A program made the translations under genes and the position numbers. The notes beneath the pieces were generated by a model. It was not told the DNA's origin and searched no databases. It saw only the letters and a program-made list of their open reading frames with translations. Below, piece after piece: positions 1-11,284 of a stretch of 64,000 nucleotides of DNA. The DNA is from Paraspadella gotoi (Eukaryota; Chaetognatha): the NCBI GenBank assembly GCA_051294375.1, contig CM119263.1, forward strand, positions 8,746,908 to 8,810,907. The letters are read 5' to 3'. Position 1 is the first letter of the stretch; each line of letters opens with the position of its first letter.

Positions 1-1532
1 CTTATTTAATGGTTCTACTTACTTCAGTGCTATACTGTTGGGACATTATGTCAGATATTCTTCAGGCTTTATCATATAGTAAATCTTACCATTTCTGGTG
101 TGCTTATCTGACTTTAGGCTTTGTCTGCCTCCCAGCGATATTAATTGCTTTATTGACACTGTTTTTAGTATGGAAATCAGACGAATATCCTTCAACGATT
201 TGGAAAGTAGTTGGAACAATCAGTGCACTTTTAATGTTGGGACCATTATTTGTACAGTTTTCATTGGTTCTGAAGAGGAAAAAAGAAATGGCGAATTTTG
301 AAAAGAAAAATAACGAAGAAAAAGCAGAAAGTGGCGATACAGAGGAAGATTGCAAAACAGTGACGATGTTTTCAAATAAAATTTCAGAAGATTTGGTTGA
401 AATAACTCAGCTTGAAGAGTTGCAAACGACTGAATCAAAAGGCATCGGTTGCAATTTAAAAGCGGCTCATTATGTCAGAGAAACTGTCATGAATAACTAT
501 CCTTTATTCTCAAAAAATTGGTATTGTGATCCAGAAAAACTTCTCCCCATACTTTTATTCATTGAGGTACATTATGAATCAATGCCACAAACAATTTTTC
601 AAATTTACGTATTACTGATAACCAACGTAGTGACTGGTCAGCAAATAGTTACAGTTGCTACTAGTATCTTATCAGGATTTCTCAGTAATGTATCCTACAA
701 ACTCTTATTTCATAAACATTTTTTAAACTTTCTTTTCTGTGGATTACCAAAACAGTCCCATTTATTTAGAATAATATTGGGATTTGTAGCATTTGGAGTG
801 TCATTAAACATATCTTTTCTCTTGTTGGTTACTGGCTACATGGTTGCTGCCAGACTCTACATTAATCGACCTCTAATAATCTTTCCTCTTGGTATGGCAT
901 TTTATACTATGCTTCTTACCATTACATCGATGAGGTATTACATTGGATCATTATTTTCAAAAACGGATGAGTATGTCTTCAAATCGGTTGTTATTTTTGC
1001 TCCAACGATTATCATTAATGCTCTTTTTACCGCAATACCGATTTTTATTGGTGGATCAGCTGTATCATCAACTATAATTATCAATAACGACCATATTTTT
1101 AATGGTAAATTGGAAAAAAATTAATATTCTTCTTTATAAATTAATCAAGTATGACCCTTAGAGTTTTTCAGTTAAAAAAAATAGGTTTACCTAATTTTTT
1201 GCGATGAAACAGGTACAACTTATGTGGAACATTTACAGAATTCATGGACTGGCTATGAAAATTTCATTCTCAACACTCACTGCAACAAATCATTGCTGTC
1301 TCGTGACGGCGCATTTTATGACAATTATTTGCTATGGTTTTCAATGGGAAAAAATTGGACAGCCAATTTTGTTGAATTTTGGGAGGTTGGTCTCTTTTGC
1401 ATAAACAATGCTTGGTCCTCCATTTATAGCGCTTTTAATTTTAATATAATCATTTTCATCTTTGAAACCATACTCATTATTCTCTTTATGATCCTTCATG
1501 ACTTGCAAAAACTTAAGAGAAATTGGAAGTAA
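1..1532 (+). CDS. XK-related (XKR) family membrane protein, copy 1, 5' partial
   Basis: Two exons, about 1-1104 and 1213-1532, joined across a 108-bp GT-AG intron (1105-1212). The join is in phase 1 and keeps the frame. Numbering from the Met codon at position 9, hydrophobic helices lie near residues 2-23 (CWDIMSDILQ), 33-55, 67-88, 181-209, 210-237, 259-287, 292-319 and 327-353. Exon 2 adds a last helix ending MILHD. The motif ESMPQTIFQIY near residue 193, followed by NVVTGQQIV, is the XKR signature. A charged loop (about 89-175) separates the third and fourth helices. Known XKR proteins are plasma-membrane proteins and some act in lipid scrambling; I infer only family membership. The frame is open to the window edge, so the Met at 9 may not be the true start. 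AT-rich coding, no frame breaks. Copy 2 lies about 0.65 kb downstream on the same strand, which suggests tandem duplication. Confidence 0.88.
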
Positions 1533-2187
1533 AGAAGTAAGCAATTAATAAAACAATAATAATAAAATTACTCGATTTTAATTTCCCTAATGATAATCTA
1601 TAAATTTCTGTCTCGGTCTTTATTTTTAGCCACGGCTACAGCCTTGATTCTTTATTATTTTACTTTTATACTACACTATACTATACTATAATATACTTTG
1701 GTTTGTCTGTTTGTAATATAAAAAAATAAAAAAAAATAAAAAAAGATACCCACTTCAATATTATACGTTTTTACAGATCCAATAAGAAAAAGAACGAGGA
1801 GGATGATAAAGAGGCGAAATTCGAAAGGGCTTTTGAAAAGTAAAGAAAGATAAGTTCTTTGATAAAGGATTAAACTAATGCCGTGATTACTTAGTAGACT
1901 GGATCTTGTATGTGTATGAATAGAGATTTTATATTCTTTTTGCTTAAATTTGAATCATTATTTTTTAATGTTTAAAGAAAAAATTTGTTTTAAGCACATT
2001 CGATATGATCAGAACTAAAAGCAAAAAAAAAATACCCCAAAAAATACCCCAAAAAATACCCAAAAAAATAAAAATATGGATACCCAAGCTTTTGCGTCTA
2101 TTTCAAAGAAGAGTCACTCTCATGGAAAGTAAGCATTATAATTTTAATTTGTAACCGAAGAAATGTATTTCTTACAAAACCATTGAG

Positions 2188-2445
2188 AAATATTTTTGAT
2201 ACTCCGCTTTCGACATCGACATATTTTGCTCTCTTGCATCACCTCAGGATTTTATATCGCAGATGTGGTCACAGTCTTTCTTCAGGTGATATTAAATTTA
2301 AAATTTTTAGCCCATATTTTAATTTTGCGTATATATAATCAGATAAAAATTTTTTATTGGTGTTAAGTGGGAGAGTTTAAGCTTAAAAGGTGCATTTAAG
2401 GCATCGATATATTACTAAATGTTAATAATATATTATTATTATTAA

Positions 2446-2518
<73 letters not shown>

Positions 2519-3899
2519 TGTACAATCCCCTTCAGGCGGCAACCTATTTCCCCGACGGCGACATCTGGTGGGCGCGACTCACTTTCACATTCGCGATTCT
2601 CCCCGCCATCGTCATCGCCGCCATCTCCTTGACCGTGACGCTAAAAGCCCCGGGATTGGCGCAAAGAAGGCGCCGGTACGGAGTGGCGGCGTCGTTGTCG
2701 TTGTTGGGTCCCGTGTTCCTCAAGATGGCCGCAGCGACGAGGAGAGACGAGAGTGCGGAGAAAGAAGACGCGGAAAAAAACTCGATCGCCGCCAACGAGT
2801 CGACGAAACTTAAAACCTCCAAGACAAAGTCCATTTTCCTTTGCCTTCAAATCGATTCGCTCCGCAACTGGCCTTTCGATCCCTATCGCGCGACCAAGCT
2901 GCTTTCTCTTTTGGAAGCTTGTCTGGAAAGCATGCCGCAGTCGCTCTTGCAGGTTTACATCATGATGAAGAGCAACGTGATCACCGGTCAGCAGGTGGTC
3001 ACTTTAACGGTCTCACTCTGGTCGGGACTCTTGACCAACATCGAATTCACCGTGTTTTTTTACAAAAATATTTGCGATTTCCTTTTTCCCGCCAAATTTC
3101 GTGGGCTCCCTTTTAAGGTATTGTGGACGCAACATCGTCCACAGTATTTTATTTACTTTTGGCAGTTCTTGGGGGAGCTTCCATGTTTACGCTGATGAGT
3201 ATTCATTTCATCTGCGTCTTTTGTTTACCGTTTATCGATCGGATAGAATACGTGTTGTTGATTATTCTCTTCGTCTACTTTCTTCAATTGGCATTGCCAG
3301 CCTTCAAGTATTACCTTGGAAGTTTGTTTAGAGCTAAAAAAGAATTCACTTTGAAAATTTCTTTTTACATTTTGCCATTTTTACTCATTTTATCTTCTAG
3401 CTTTCTCGTCCCGGCAAGTTTCGTAAACAAAGAATTTTATTCTTTTTCCGCAAGAGTGTTTAATAGTGATTTCGATTTTAATCTTTATAAAGGAACTTTA
3501 AATCATACCCAACTGTCAAGAAACGGGTCCCTTTTGCATGACGCGTCATATTGGATTTCTCGGGGAAATTTCTTAGAAAACGTCGCAGAATATTGGTCCT
3601 CGAATATAGCGTTTATGTCGGAAATATATCCTCTTGGGTTTTTTCACTTTCACTTGAACCTTTATTTTTTTATATCCGAATGTATAATAGTTGCATTAGT
3701 CATGACCTTTCACGATATTTTATTCTACTTCCGAAATAAAAAAAAGAGTGAATCTCTCGCGGCGGAATTTTTTTTTTACAGAAGCTTCTACGTAAATTAC
3801 TACCCACTTTTTTCATTGCCCATGGTAGGAGATAAAATATGTCAAATTGTGGCAACACGTTCACTCTCGCGACCCGTCAAAGAATCCCTGGTGGCGTAA
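2188..3899 (+). CDS. XK-related (XKR) family membrane protein, copy 2, frame problem at 3100-3145
   Basis: First recognisable exon about 2188-2285, ending FYIADVVTVFLQ. It aligns with copy 1 (LYCWDIMSDILQ), and its donor GTGATA is in phase 0. The next exon starts at 2536 after the acceptor TCCCCTTCAG, reading AATYF, and includes CLESMPQSLLQVYIM and NVITGQQVV, matching copy 1 motif for motif. The frame then changes between RGLPF (about 3100-3117) and FYLLLAVLGG (from about 3145). A 44-nt GT-AG intron (3101-3144) would restore frame; otherwise one base is missing. The last part includes KYYLGSLF and MTFHDILFYF and stops at 3897-3899. A possible start is ATG at 2122 followed by donor AAA/GTAAGC and a 59-bp intron to 2187; this is weakly supported. 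The intron positions differ from copy 1. Coding is GC-rich before 3,117 and AT-rich after it. Confidence 0.8.
2431..2519 (+). repeat. (ATT)n microsatellite in XKR copy 2 intron
   Basis: A run of about 88 bp of ATT units with one interruption, ending 16 bases before the 3' splice site of the copy 2 exon at 2536. It lies where the branch point and pyrimidine tract would be, so length changes could affect splicing (inference). Confidence 0.95.
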
Positions 3900-3975
3900 G
3901 AGCGAGTATTCTCTACCGACCAAGGGCCTTGGGTTCGCGCCGCATTAGTGTCAATGCTTGTAAGCGGGACGGGAC
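3888..3975 (+). mobile_element. Possible tRNA-derived SINE head
   Basis: The sequence holds a box-A-like block (TGGCGTAAGAGC, about 3892) and, some 35 bases later, a box-B-like block (GGGTTCGCGCC, about 3931) with CTACCGACC between them. It overlaps the last codons of XKR copy 2 and is followed by a small hairpin (GCATTAGTGTCAATGC). No intact cloverleaf is seen, so this is more likely a tRNA-related repeat than a functional tRNA. Tail and target duplications were not identified. Confidence 0.35.
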
Positions 3976-4021
3976 GTCAAATCCAATATACATAGTGGCG
4001 GACGATATTAAGATCTCAAGA

Positions 4022-6601
4022 TCAGAAGCTGGAAAATAACAGGCGGTAATTGATCCAGTCTGTGTTGCGCTTGATATGGATTTGTTTTGCCAACAACTCT
4101 TTCTTAACCAGAACTCACCTCAAACTCTTCCAGGGACACCGAATCTCGAAAGCGATCGTCGACATGCGAAGAAGCAGCCACGAAAATCCGCGGATGACGT
4201 CGTCCTCCGCCTCCACGAGATCTAGGATTGACGCCGAGGTGACGCCGCTTTCCGTCGAGAACTCTTTGCGGTCGAATTTTCCATCGTGCTTGGCGCCGCC
4301 TTCGTCCGGCCAGGTCCCCGTCTCGCCGCTTTCGATGGCGCCACCATTGACTCCGCGACGCGTCACGTCGAAGCGGCAACAAAAGACGCAGAACATTTCT
4401 TGATTCTTTTCGTTGTCGTCGTCTTTGCAGTTTTTGTCATCGTCGTCGCCTTCGTCCTCTTCAACGTCGTCATTTCCATATTTGGCGCCAGAGTTTTTTT
4501 CTCTTTCCTCCGCTTTTAAGCCGATTTCCTTTTCTCCTTTTTCCTCCCTCTTTCCTCGATCGTCCGTCTGTCCCTTTATTCCTCCGCTTTCCTTTCCTCC
4601 CTCTGTTCTTCTTCTTCCTCCCCCACTTCCTTCTTCTCCTCCCCCACTCCCTAATTCGATTCCTCCTGGGAAAAGACGCTTATTGCTTCTCTCGCCGGGA
4701 ATATTTTCCGCCTTTTGGCGCCGACATCGGTTTTCCCTTTTTTCCTTCGCCATTCTCACGTCACCGGACGTCAATGGCGCGTCACGTGGCGCAGATATCG
4801 CGTCAACGGGCGCCAAACTCTCGTCATCGAGGGTCGATCTTGCGTCACCGGTCGTCAATCTGTCGTCGCTTCCCGTCAATGTTTTAGCGGGCGCCGATAT
4901 TGATTGACGACTAGACGATTTAATGTCGAGTCCAGATGACTTGACGTTATCGTCTTCGCGCATGGCGTTTCCGTCTTCGTATATTGATTTAAAGTTATCC
5001 TCTGTCACGTCGATGTCATTGACGTCATTGGGAGATCCTCTGAAGTCATTGTGCTCTTCTGTGAAGTCATTGCGCTCTCCTTTGAAGTCATTGCGCTCTC
5101 CTTTTAAGTTATCGCACGCCAATGCGAGTTCTCCCTTCACTCGGCGCGGAAAAAAGTTGGAAAAACGTTTCTTGGTTTTTTCCGACTTCAGAAGCGAAAG
5201 CAGCGTCGATAAGTACAACTCTGCTGCGTCGGCTGCTTCGGCTACGTCGGAAATTTTATCGATGACATCGGGATTGTAAAAAGTAGCAAAAGGATCGGTA
5301 TTTGCATTCATATCTTTGAGAATTACATCGTTAATGACAGAACCGTTGGAATTTGCATTATGGTTAAATCCTTGAGAGTTGCCATCGCCTCTGGCTTCGG
5401 TTCTATCAACTTTGGCCGAGTCGGAGAGTTCGCCTCCTCTCCGCTGGAGGCGCTGACCGTCGCTGAGGCTCAACAAAAGGCCAGCGGCCGCAATCGAGTC
5501 GGGAATGACCAAGTCGACGGGAAATGGAGCTAATGAGATCAGAGGCGAAGTATTGGAGATCGATGAATGAGATGGAGACGACGGAAAGATTTGATTTGTC
5601 TGATATTGCTCGCCAGTGCTTGTCACGTCTTTTACGTTGTCAGCGAAGACGTTTTTCGGTGAAACAGTTTTTGATCCTTTTTCTTTTTCTTTCTCGTCTA
5701 TTTCTATTTCTTTTTCTTCTTTTTCTTTTCCTTTTCCGACTTTCTCTCCATCTTCTTCTTCTCCACTTTTTGGCTGCGACTTCGTGAGATCCGCTTCGGG
5801 ATTCGCTTCGAGATTCACTCTCGCCTCGGGGGAATTCTTAGAAATCCCCGCGCGAGATTTCGTTTTCGAGTCTCGAGGAGGAGAAGTCCTCTCCGGCGAA
5901 TTCGATGAGAAACGATCCCGGGACTGGAGCGAGACGGGGGAGAGGGTTGGATTTGATGGAGCGGGAGAGGGATATAAGGGGGGGGGTTAGTTGGAGCGAG
6001 ACGTAGGGAGAGGGTTGAATTTGATGGAGCGGGAATACGGGGTTGAAGCCGAAATGGGAGGGGAAGCGATTGGATTATAATTTTTTAGGAAAGATGTAAT
6101 TAATTAATTATATAGTTAGTTATATAGTTATATAATTAGGCCAACGCCCGCTGGATTTTTTTACTAAATGAAAAAAGTAAAAAAAAGAATCTGGCGTCAG
6201 TTTTTGGAAGAGGTCACATTGAGAATTATCAAGAGACTTGGATCCGACTTAATTTTTTAAAAATTTATTTAATGATTCCACAATGTAAATTCTACCAAAA
6301 ATCGACCCTCCAAGACAAGTAAGTATGGTGGCCCTAAAAAAACTTGTTTTTGAAAATTCACAAACGTTCGTCGAACCTCGTTTGTCTTTTGTTCGATCGT
6401 CGACGTCACCACGACAGCGAGAAGGCGCCTCGCTTCCAACGGCGCCATCTTCACGGCGTCAAAGTATCGGCGCGTTGCCAAGTAAACGTCGCCGGCAGAA
6501 TAAGCGGCGTCACCGGCGGCGATGGCGGAAGAGTATGACGTCCTTGGCGGCGTCGTTGAGAGAGTCGCCGGCGTCGTCGTCGTCTTTTTTCTCATCGGCA
6601 T
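4022..6601 (-). CDS. TPR-like exon plus long disordered charged protein, three-exon model
   Basis: Exon 1, 6601-6377: starts at ATG (MPMRKK) and is 75 codons with no frame break. It holds one helix-turn-helix that fits the TPR pattern (GDAAYSAGDVYLATRRYF, then DAVKMAP). It ends in phase 0 at GAG/GTTCGA. Exon 2, 5923-4119: begins after a strong pyrimidine tract and CAG, phase 0. It encodes about 601 residues of low complexity: K/E-rich stretches, 7-residue repeats of the type KGERNDF, an amphipathic piece (AADAAELYLSTLLSLLKSEK), and a Cys cluster (MFCVFCCRF) near the end. It closes with a strong donor GAG/GTGAGT in phase 2. Exon 3: acceptor TTATTTTCCAG at 4029 adds only Ser-Phe and a TGA at 4022-4024. 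The phases all agree. Function unknown; one TPR alone suggests a protein-binding surface at most. It is transcribed towards XKR copy 2. Confidence 0.62.
5021..5125 (+). repeat. 21-bp coding tandem repeat, about five units
   Basis: Units of the type GAAGTCATTGCGCTCTCCT recur every 21 bases (clear copies at 5042, 5063, 5084, with degenerate neighbours). On the minus strand they encode seven-residue repeats of the NDFKGER type in the disordered protein. The period is a multiple of three, so the frame is kept, as expected for a selected coding repeat. Confidence 0.8.
5926..6042 (+). repeat. Duplicated G-rich block at the intron edge
   Basis: About 45 bases (GGAGCGAGACG, then GAGAGGGTTG, then TTTGATGGAGCGGG) occur at 5926-5970 and again at about 5993-6040. 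On the minus strand both copies are pyrimidine tracts upstream of the exon 2 acceptor of the TPR-like gene. Confidence 0.7.
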
Positions 6602-6870
6602 CGCGATTTGGATCAATTTGTATCGAATCGTAATAAAAATAGATGTTGAACGCGATTCTGTTTCGATGCAATCGTTTATTTGGATTAAATTGTTGTCACT
6701 GAGCATAAAACATACAACAGGTGGCGTCGTTGTTACGACGAGTTTAACTTTTCCCCGCGGAGTTTCGATCCTAACGACTTTAAAACTCGGCCACGGTGGT
6801 GAAAGCGTTCAGGGTACGCGCGTGAGGGCGAAATCGAGAAATAACGTTCGTTCGTTAGGATCAAATTAAT
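6602..6870 (-). promoter_or_regulatory. Probable 5' UTR/promoter region of the TPR-like gene
   Basis: The block directly upstream of the ATG at 6601 is GC-richer than the surroundings (notably 6720-6850) and has no convincing frame. Position is the only support; no TATA box or defined start site was recognised. Confidence 0.25.
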
Positions 6871-6879
6871 TTAAAAAAA

Positions 6880-8690
6880 AATTAATTGATAATTATTAAG
6901 ATTAAGATTTAAACTGTTTTTTCTTTTTTTTTTTTTGGTTCAATTTGTGCGAAATTCCAAGGTTTAGCAAAATTCTCCCTGGATAATTCTTTTTAAATTT
7001 TTTTTCTTTTTAGCGTTGAACCATGATCGTAATTTTTCACATTAAAGTTAAAACAGTCCATTCATTATTTTACCTCAAGAGAGGAAGGTACTGCGGGGAA
7101 GTTAAAGGGTTTTAAAGCTTTTCTGTGAAAAAGGGGATCGACTCGGATCTAGGGGGGGGGATGGAGTTAATGGAGAGTGGGGCGTTGTGGGAAATAGGGA
7201 ATGAGTGATCAAAACGAACGGGGGATCGGGGATCTTTCACTGCGAAAGTTGAAAAAACTCGGACGAAAAAAACGAAAATCGGTCCCTGGTCGGTGATTCT
7301 CACGAGAAGCGAGGGGGGGAGAAAGAGGGAGGGAGGGAAAGTGGGGAAGAGGAGGGATGAAGAGATGGAGGGAAACTGGAAAGGAGGAGGGATGAAGAGA
7401 TGGAGGGAAACTGGGGAGGAAGTGGATGAAGAGATGGAGGGAAAGTGGGGAGGAAGTGGACGAAGAGATGGAGACTGGAGTTTAAAAAGATCTAGAGATG
7501 GGGAGGACTCAGGATGGAGAGAAGGGAGGAGAACGTGGCCAGCAGGTGATTAGGGTAATAGCAAGGGTCCGCAACGATGACGAAGATGATAATATTTCTG
7601 AAGATTATAACGACGACGACGATGATGATGATGATAATGATGGTTACTAAAGTTAGAGTGTTACTTTAGACGCTGGTTTAAAAACCATAAACGAACTATA
7701 TATCTAAAATTACAAAGCGATTGTTACTTTACGATTCGAATTAACTGCCTCATATCGAAAATAACCGACGCTAAAGAAGTAAACATTTTTTTTTTTATAT
7801 TTTCTCGTAAATTAAGATTTTTTTTTAATTTTTGAAACAGCTCGCGGTCGATCGAGAGAGAAAAACATCTCTTCTCTTCGATCGGATAAAACGAGTAATT
7901 TAGTATTAATGGCGATAATAACTAATGCGTTAATCGTTAATTCGAGGATTATAACAGGTAAAAAATAAACCCGAAAATCAAAAAGAAAAAAAAAAGAGGA
8001 ACGCTAATTTATTTAAAAAAACAGAAAAAAAAATGAAACAAGAACGTGACGCGTTCGTTAACAAGTTATATTTTGTATCGTAGCTAAACCGGATTAAAAA
8101 CTACATTTCATTTTTCTACTTGAGTTGATAAGAGTTTTTTTTTTTAAATTTCGTCGCCACGACGAATTTCGTCTTTGGTTTTTTTTTTTGTGAAAAAGGC
8201 AGAACACGACAGAGACAGAGACGAGCGCTAAAAAAACCACTAAAATTTACTTTGTTTGTTTACGTTTCTAATTTTTTTTTTAAGAAGCGAGTGTTGATAA
8301 TTAGCGAAACTCATGCCTAGCGTTTTGTCGCGCGTGTGAGTATTCCGGTTTCTCATAAAAACTCGTTAGAAGAAGTGGAATTTATTTTGTTAATATCATC
8401 GCCCCTGCCGAAGGAAAATTAAGGGAGAAGAGGGGACAGCGGAGTCAATTATTTTTTTTTAACGACGAAAACGAGGTATCACAGATAACAACAACAACAT
8501 CTCGAACAAACTGGCTAAGAATTGGATAAAGAATTTTTATCGATTTTTTTTAAAATCTTTTTTTGATTTTTCACTTCTTTCGGTTGTGTGAGTTTGTTAA
8601 GTATAAAGGACAGAGGAGGTTTAAGGGTGAAGAAGAAAAAATAGTTTGAAAGGAAAAAGAAAAAGAATAAAATAAAGAAAGAAGGATAAA
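6880..8690. other. Intergenic AT-rich stretch
   Basis: Homopolymer A/T runs, a poly-G patch at 7153-7161 and the minisatellite listed separately. No frame with coding character and no RNA gene recognised on either strand. Confidence 0.5.
7350..7485 (+). repeat. 34-35-bp minisatellite, four units
   Basis: The core GAAGAGATGGAGGGAAACTGG starts at 7359, 7394, 7428 and, shortened, 7462, so spacing is 35, 34 and 34 bases. The purine-rich unit makes an open frame by composition only. Confidence 0.85.
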
Positions 8691-8691
8691 A

Positions 8692-8783
<92 letters not shown>
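8692..8783 (+). repeat. (AAAG)n microsatellite
   Basis: About 23 near-perfect AAAG/GAAA units, just beyond the stop codon of the possible receptor tail. Confidence 0.97.
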
Positions 8784-8854
8784 ACGGAAGGAAAGGAGAA
8801 AAGAATTATTAGAAAGTAAACTTAAGATAGTATTACAGAGTGTAAAAGGTAGAA

Positions 8855-9262
8855 TTAGAAGAACTCGGGACGGGTCATATTGGCAGGAGCCATGGCATGG
8901 AAACAGGGGAACCGCATGGCGAACAGCGAAAGAAGGAGTTCAGGGAGATGGCGGGACATTGAGTCGGAAAAGACAAAAGGGCAAGGGCAACATAGCATGG
9001 TAGCGAGGGGAAGGCGCTTGGGCAAGACGGCTGGTCCAATCTCGGGCAAGGAGACATGGGGACGGCAAAGGGGCAGCATGGCAAGGTGGCCGAACGAGGA
9101 ATTGGGATTTCCCCCCCGAGAAGACGTCAGAAGGGACGACCTTTGGATTTCCTCCAACTCCTCGTCTTTTGTTCGACGAGTCGAATCCCGCCGATGAGGA
9201 AGAGCAGGCGGGAAGGCGTCGTCGTCGTCGTCGTCGTCGTCGTCGAGGGCGACGGCGAAAAT
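8855..9262 (-). CDS. Candidate cytoplasmic tail of the CUB receptor, acidic, frame uncertain
   Basis: From about 9246 the minus strand reads nine Asp codons (GAC), then AFPPALPHRRDSTRRTKDEE and a Ser-rich stretch (SSLLTSSRGGNPNSS), ending PEFF and a TAA at 8855-8857. The same GAC-in-frame habit occurs in other exons of this window, which favours this frame over the Arg or Thr readings. It is not in frame with the transmembrane exon without an intron or an indel, and an upstream TGA in this frame near 9270 limits it. Treat as tentative. Confidence 0.33.
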   Translation of the reverse strand: MFAVALDDDDDDDDDAFPPALPHRRDSTRRTKDEELEEIQRSSLLTSSRGGNPNSSFGHLAMLPLCRPHVSLPEIGPAVLPKRLPLATMLCCPCPFVFSDSMSRHLPELLLSLFAMRFPCFHAMAPANMTRPEFF

Positions 9263-9381
9263 TCGAGCGATTCATAAGTTCGCCGTCGCCGCCAGAAGAT
9301 CCGGCGAAAAGCGGCGAAGGCGAGCGCCGCGACGACGTCAAGAATTCGCAAGGCAACGACGACGACGACCCCGACGCTTAC

Positions 9382-9539
9382 GGCGATTCTCCCTGCGGCG
9401 TACGACGGGAACTGTTGCTGCTGCGACAGCAGCGCCGTCGCGATCGCCGCGGCTGCCACGGCGGCGGCGGTCCACGCTGCTGAGGGGCGGGCGAAGTCGG
9501 CGCCGCTGACGCTGGCGGCCGTCGCGGTTTGGGAAGCGT
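9382..9539 (-). CDS. Transmembrane exon of the CUB receptor
   Basis: A strong acceptor (CTATTTCCTTCAG) at 9540-9542 opens an exon whose longest frame enters with two bases. That matches the phase-1 donor of the CUB2 end exon at 10497, giving Asp at the junction. It reads ASQTATAASVSGADF, then a hydrophobic Ala-rich helix SAAWTAAAVAAAAIATALL (19 residues), then Gln-rich SQQQQFPSYAAG. A donor GTAAGC at 9381-9376 would end the exon in phase 0; without it the frame stays open to about 9127. No clear basic stop-transfer cluster follows in this frame, but neighbouring frames are Arg-rich, so an indel here is possible. Confidence 0.5.
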
Positions 9540-10496
9540 CTGAAGGAAATAGAATAGTCATTCGGATTAGGAGTTCAGGTCATTACGATTTTAACCTGTG
9601 ATACCTAAATTCAACACGAGGCATCTTATCTCAACAAGGTACAAATTTTCGGTCGGTCAGTCGCTCGAGAAAAATAAACGGAATAAAAATTGAAACGAAA
9701 AAAAAAAAAGATCGACAAAAACACCTGGTGTGAAAAGGAACAAAACTTAGTCGACGCACACGTACACTTTGTTCGGATTCGAACGGGTTGAAGGACTGTC
9801 AAACAAATAGTCTTTTTACGTTTTGCCGAACATTCTGGATTGACGACTGCAAATAACGAACGATGAGACAGAAAAACGGTGACTCAAACTCAATAGAACC
9901 CGTTTGACGTCGTAAACATTCTCAATATATTTTTTCCGCCTGTTTTTGAATTTTAATCCGTAACAAAAAAAAAATTGGTATCGGAGATCAACGGAAAATA
10001 TACCTAGCAAAATACAGGAAAGTTTCCGTGTCACAAGAGGGTCACACAGAGAAGCGCAACGAAAAAAAAAAGGATCACGTAAAATGTTCGTCGACGTTTG
10101 CGAGCGCGAAAAACTCGTCGACATGAAATATTCATACCTGAGAAACGTCGGCGTTCTTTTTATGATAAAATATCGCGGATGATATAAAGTGAAAAAGTGA
10201 ATTATATAGAATTATAAGGACGTTTATCAGTTTATCAGAGCGAGCAAGCATCGAACTTTTTTTTTGTAGTACTCTCATTTGTCGTGTGTAAACTGACAAG
10301 ATTTTATTTAAAATAAAATTACGGAATAAATTACTACGTATTTTTACCGATTTTTTTTTGGCAACAACTTTTTGGTCTTTGGGACAGCTTCTTCTAGTTT
10401 AGATTTAGTTATTAGCAGAAAAAAAACAGACCTCGCTTCTCTCATGCTGCTTTTCGACCTCTTCATAATCTTACCATCTACCTTACTCGGCCTCAC

Positions 10497-10547
10497 CTTC
10501 GTATGTGTAGAACTCGTACTTCGCCAGAAATCCCGTTCCGTCGTAAA
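10497..10547 (-). CDS. CUB2 C-terminal exon, interrupted by assembly gap
   Basis: Reads YDGTGFLAKYEFYTYE, the closing strands of a CUB domain (small-Gly-aromatic, then aromatic strand). It ends at a strong donor GAAG/GTGAGG in phase 1, matching the next exon at 9539. The 5' part falls in the 10-N gap at 10548-10557, so its acceptor is not visible. Confidence 0.6.
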
Positions 10548-10557
10548 NNNNNNNNNN
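10548..10557. other. Assembly gap (10 N)
   Basis: Ten N, placed inside the CUB2 end exon or its acceptor. A 10-N run is probably a placeholder of unknown true size. Confidence 0.99.
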
Positions 10558-10958
10558 TAAAATGTCAGAAACGTCACTTTTCGAGGAAACTCTGGTTTTG
10601 AAAAAGAAAAAAAATATTTTCTCCGTTATTTCTGACATTAAGAAAAAAATTTAGGCCGTTTTGAGATAATCTGAGCTACGTATCTCTTTAAAGTATATTT
10701 TGTTATTTATTTTTATTCAGAAATTATTTTTTTAAAATTTTTGATGAATTTGACAGTTCAAAAGAAAAATGAAATATTTCATTTGTCTGTTATGATTTTT
10801 GTCTGCATGTTATGTATTTCACAAATTTGTTTTTATTAAGCGCTAATATTCTTTTTTCTATCCAAATACAAATAGTTTGAATGATACAACCGATATTGCA
10901 GTCAGACTCAACTCAAATTCACAAAATATTATTCGTATAATCGACTTGATTTTACAAA

Positions 10959-11182
<224 letters not shown>

Positions 11183-11284
11183 CTGTCGACGAGGGAGTTG
11201 GGGTGTGCCGGGAAGGGGAAGGGGTACGGAATTGCGGTTAGTTCCGAAGGATTGGTATACTGATATCTCAAGTATGTCATCCTT

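Noticed and set aside
3117-3144. A 27-nt GT-AG intron in XKR copy 2
   Set aside because: Its length is a multiple of three, so it would not repair the frame change, and it is too short to be credible.
8880-9197. Plus-strand 105-codon frame starting MAGAMAWKQG
   Set aside because: It overlaps the minus-strand acidic tail and derives from a GGCAAGG-rich degenerate repeat; no splice support.
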